A stretch of DNA of 15,494 nucleotides from Bacteroidota bacterium (GTDB lineage: Bacteria > Bacteroidota > Bacteroidia > Cytophagales > Cyclobacteriaceae), in the NCBI GenBank assembly GCA_023393375.1, contig JAEWLI010000120.1, positions 1 through 15,494 on the forward strand. Reading direction: 5' to 3'. Under the pieces are notes generated by a model. The model did no database searches and had not been told where the DNA came from. It saw only the letters and a list, made by a program, of their open reading frames with translations. Positions 13,941-15,494 of the stretch are shown in pieces. Within the stretch, counting starts at the first letter, position 1; every line of letters starts with the position of its first letter. The position numbers and the translations under genes were made by a program.

Positions 13941-15081
13941 TAAAAACACTTAAATCCCACTTATCTGCCCACTTTAAACGAATTCTGTCATTCTCAAAAT
14001 AAATGGGAAGCCATATGTAGCGACCGTCAATAGGATTTTCAGGTGTCCATCGGTCAGCCATGAAAATAAAAGCATCATCTTTCCCCTGAACCGGGAGGAC
14101 ATAGGTGCTCTGTGAATAAAAGGTGGTGGAAGAATCCTGGCCTACACAAGGATTTCCTAACTCTGTCCATGGACCAAAAATATTATCAGCACTGGCTGAC
14201 CTGGCAGGATTTGGAGCCCATCCGGTACAACCGGAAGCGATAATATAATATTTCCCGCTACTGGTCTTTAGAATGGTTGGGGCTTCCATGTACCTGTTGC
14301 TGAAAAATCTGGCATACCTGCCTGAATGAGAAAGGTAATCATCATTCAGTTCAGCTATATGCAAAGTACTGTTTTCTTCAGAAGAATACAGGTGGTACGC
14401 CTTGCCATCATCATCCACAAACAGATTCATATCGCGAGCCATTTGTCCATGCTTAAAATCGCGTCCAAGAATGTTTAACGAATCAACATGGGTGGGAAGA
14501 CAGCCTTCCCCGCCACAATAATTTCTTTTTATGGTATCCGAAACAGGTAGTTTATGGTATCCCTGAACATTAAGAGGCCAGGCCTCTTTGTTTGGTCTCA
14601 CTGATTCAATGAAAACAAAAGGCCCGGTAGGGCTATCCGCTACTGCCACCCCCGATCTGGCCGCATCATAACCCTGGTCTTTAAGTTCGAGGTGAAACCA
14701 CATGACAAACTTCTCAGTTTTTGAATTGTAAATAACTTTGGGCCTTTCTAAAATGCAACCTTTGGCAATATCAGATGTGGAATCAGTCTCATTTACTTTT
14801 AATGCAATACCTTCATCAGTCCAGTTATACAAGTCGTCTGATGAATAAACATGAACACCTACCTGTGCTGAATTGCCCGCTTCCCCGGCAATTTTATGTT
14901 CTCCATACCAGTAATACTTACCATTATGAAATAGTATTCCACCCCCATGTGCATTAATATGAGTGCCATTGTTATCCAGCCATTCCTGACCGGGATTGAA
15001 GCTATGATAATCTGTTGTTTTAGTTGTATTACAAGAGAATAATAGAGTCAGTGTTAAAATCAAGATAGGTAAATATTTCAT
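13933..15081 (-). CDS. GH43-family glycosidase lipoprotein, close to exo-beta-1,3-galactanases
   Basis: The 382-residue protein has a lipoprotein signal (LLFSC, cysteine 17), so it is membrane-anchored outside the cytoplasm. The rest is a single five-bladed propeller of the GH43 type. Family marks are INAHGGGILFHNGKYYWYGE at 42-61, GCILERPKVIYN at 108-119 with E112, RDMNLFVDDDG at 216-226, EAPTI at 266-270 with E266, and YSQSTYVLP at 322-330 with Q324. The AHGGGI motif replaces the usual N-terminal aspartate base. E112, E266 and Q324 fit the Glu/Glu/Gln set of subfamily GH43_24 exo-beta-1,3-galactanases, which act on type II arabinogalactan. Related subfamily 34 cannot be excluded. A cysteine-containing insert (about 186-212) lies between the first two catalytic regions. 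No SusC/SusD genes are nearby. Confidence 0.88.
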   Translation of the reverse strand: MKYLPILILTLTLLFSCNTTKTTDYHSFNPGQEWLDNNGTHINAHGGGILFHNGKYYWYGEHKIAGEAGNSAQVGVHVYSSDDLYNWTDEGIALKVNETDSTSDIAKGCILERPKVIYNSKTEKFVMWFHLELKDQGYDAARSGVAVADSPTGPFVFIESVRPNKEAWPLNVQGYHKLPVSDTIKRNYCGGEGCLPTHVDSLNILGRDFKHGQMARDMNLFVDDDGKAYHLYSSEENSTLHIAELNDDYLSHSGRYARFFSNRYMEAPTILKTSSGKYYIIASGCTGWAPNPARSASADNIFGPWTELGNPCVGQDSSTTFYSQSTYVLPVQGKDDAFIFMADRWTPENPIDGRYIWLPIYFENDRIRLKWADKWDLSVFNE

Positions 15082-15106
15082 ATTGTGGGTAATTTTTAAT
15101 ACTGCT

Positions 15107-15139
15107 TAAAGTTAAAAGATTCTTGTAATAAATCTCAAA
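15107..15139 (-). promoter_or_regulatory. candidate promoter of the GH43 gene
   Basis: On the minus strand TTTG (plus-strand CAAA 15136-15139) is followed after 21 bp by TAACTTTA (plus-strand 15107-15114), a 7/8 match to TAnnTTTG. A start near 15100 gives a leader of about 19 nt. The nearby IS end at 15222 lies upstream of it and leaves it intact. Confidence 0.4.
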
Positions 15140-15221
15140 AAATCAAAAGCAAAGCTTAAAAATTAGTGTAGTTGATATAACAGTGGAAAAGGGTTGTACT
15201 ATACCACAACTAAGAAACATA

Positions 15222-15494
15222 GGGCTCTTCGAAATTTGTTCCTCTCAGCATGAAGCAAAAGGTTGCTACTAAGCCGTACCTTGGGGAACCATTATCCACC
15301 TTAGCACTTAGATTATCATACTAACCACTTCAAGCAAAATAATTATTATGGAAATTGATAAGAAAGAGGTTCTACCCTCATTTTAATGGTATAGGTTAAG
15401 ACCGCCAAGGAAAAACAATACCACGCTCCTAAAATTTTTAAACTTTCTATAGCCCCGTCCAATGGTTTTAAGTTCTTGGATTTTTCCATTAAGC
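15222..15494 (-). mobile_element. ISL3-like insertion sequence, one end (partial)
   Basis: GGGCTCTTCGAAATTTGTTC at 15222-15241 has the GGCTCTTnG start typical of ISL3-family terminal inverted repeats, and the transposase fragment downstream points the same way. The element continues past the right edge, so the other terminal repeat and the target duplication cannot be checked. Between the repeat and the transposase stop lie about 140 bp of non-coding DNA with no recognised feature. Confidence 0.68.
15383..15494 (-). CDS. ISL3-family transposase, C-terminal fragment (cut by window edge)
   Basis: Reading in from the right edge on the minus strand, 36 codons are open to a TAA at 15383-15385. 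They read NGKIQELKTIGRGYRKFKN, then FRSVVLFFLGGLNLYH. This matches the C-terminal end of DDE transposases of the ISL3 family, where NGKIQ..K..(A/G)RG(F/Y)R.F.NF is followed by an ILFF.GGL.LYP tail. The usual YP is YH here, at the last codon. The other two frames on this strand contain stops or lose the motif. The rest of the gene is outside the window, so whether the element is intact is unknown. Confidence 0.75.
   Translation of the reverse strand, partial: LNGKIQELKTIGRGYRKFKNFRSVVLFFLGGLNLYH

Overview
The window comes from an AT-rich chromosome of the phylum Bacteroidota. Three things point there: lipoproteins with short Bacteroidota-style lipoboxes, upstream regions that fit the TTG/TTTG ... 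TAnnTTTG promoter pattern of this phylum rather than sigma70 boxes, and the V/A-type ATPase gene order E–DUF2764–A–B–D–I–K, which Bacteroidota share with Chlamydiae and spirochaetes. Order or genus cannot be fixed from the sequence.

Layout. Bases 1-82 are the tail of an unidentified plus-strand gene. Bases 293-7744 are a tight seven-gene V/A-type ATPase operon with gaps of 3-6 bp or short overlaps. It ends at a perfect 22-bp hairpin shared with the convergent gene behind it. Bases 7810-10737 hold a stress-flavoured group: a tandem universal stress protein (minus), a small secreted DUF4168-like protein (minus) and a bacterial relative of archaeo-eukaryotic release factors (baeRF, plus). Bases 10738-11245 have no convincing gene but contain several hairpins. 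Then come a six-helix membrane protein resembling DUF7010 (minus), a LamG-type surface lipoprotein (plus) and a GH43 glycosidase lipoprotein (minus), the last two convergent around a strong bidirectional terminator. The right edge is the end of an ISL3-like insertion sequence: its terminal repeat near 15222 and the last 36 codons of its transposase.

How the genes work together. The ATPase operon supplies catalytic head (A, B), rotor shaft (D), peripheral stalk (E), a DUF2764 protein in the place of a C-like subunit, and membrane sector (I, K). No F or G/H gene lies among them. All five sodium ligands known from the Enterococcus hirae K ring can be placed in subunit K at a constant offset, so the machine is predicted to be Na+-coupled. 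The two overlapping gene junctions (A/B and D/I) carry strong Shine-Dalgarno sequences, unusual in this phylum; the four spaced junctions do not. The Usp, DUF4168-like and baeRF genes are plausibly linked to energy or translation stress, but that link rests on proximity and family knowledge only. The GH43 and LamG lipoproteins look like accessory surface carbohydrate functions; no SusC/SusD pair is in view.
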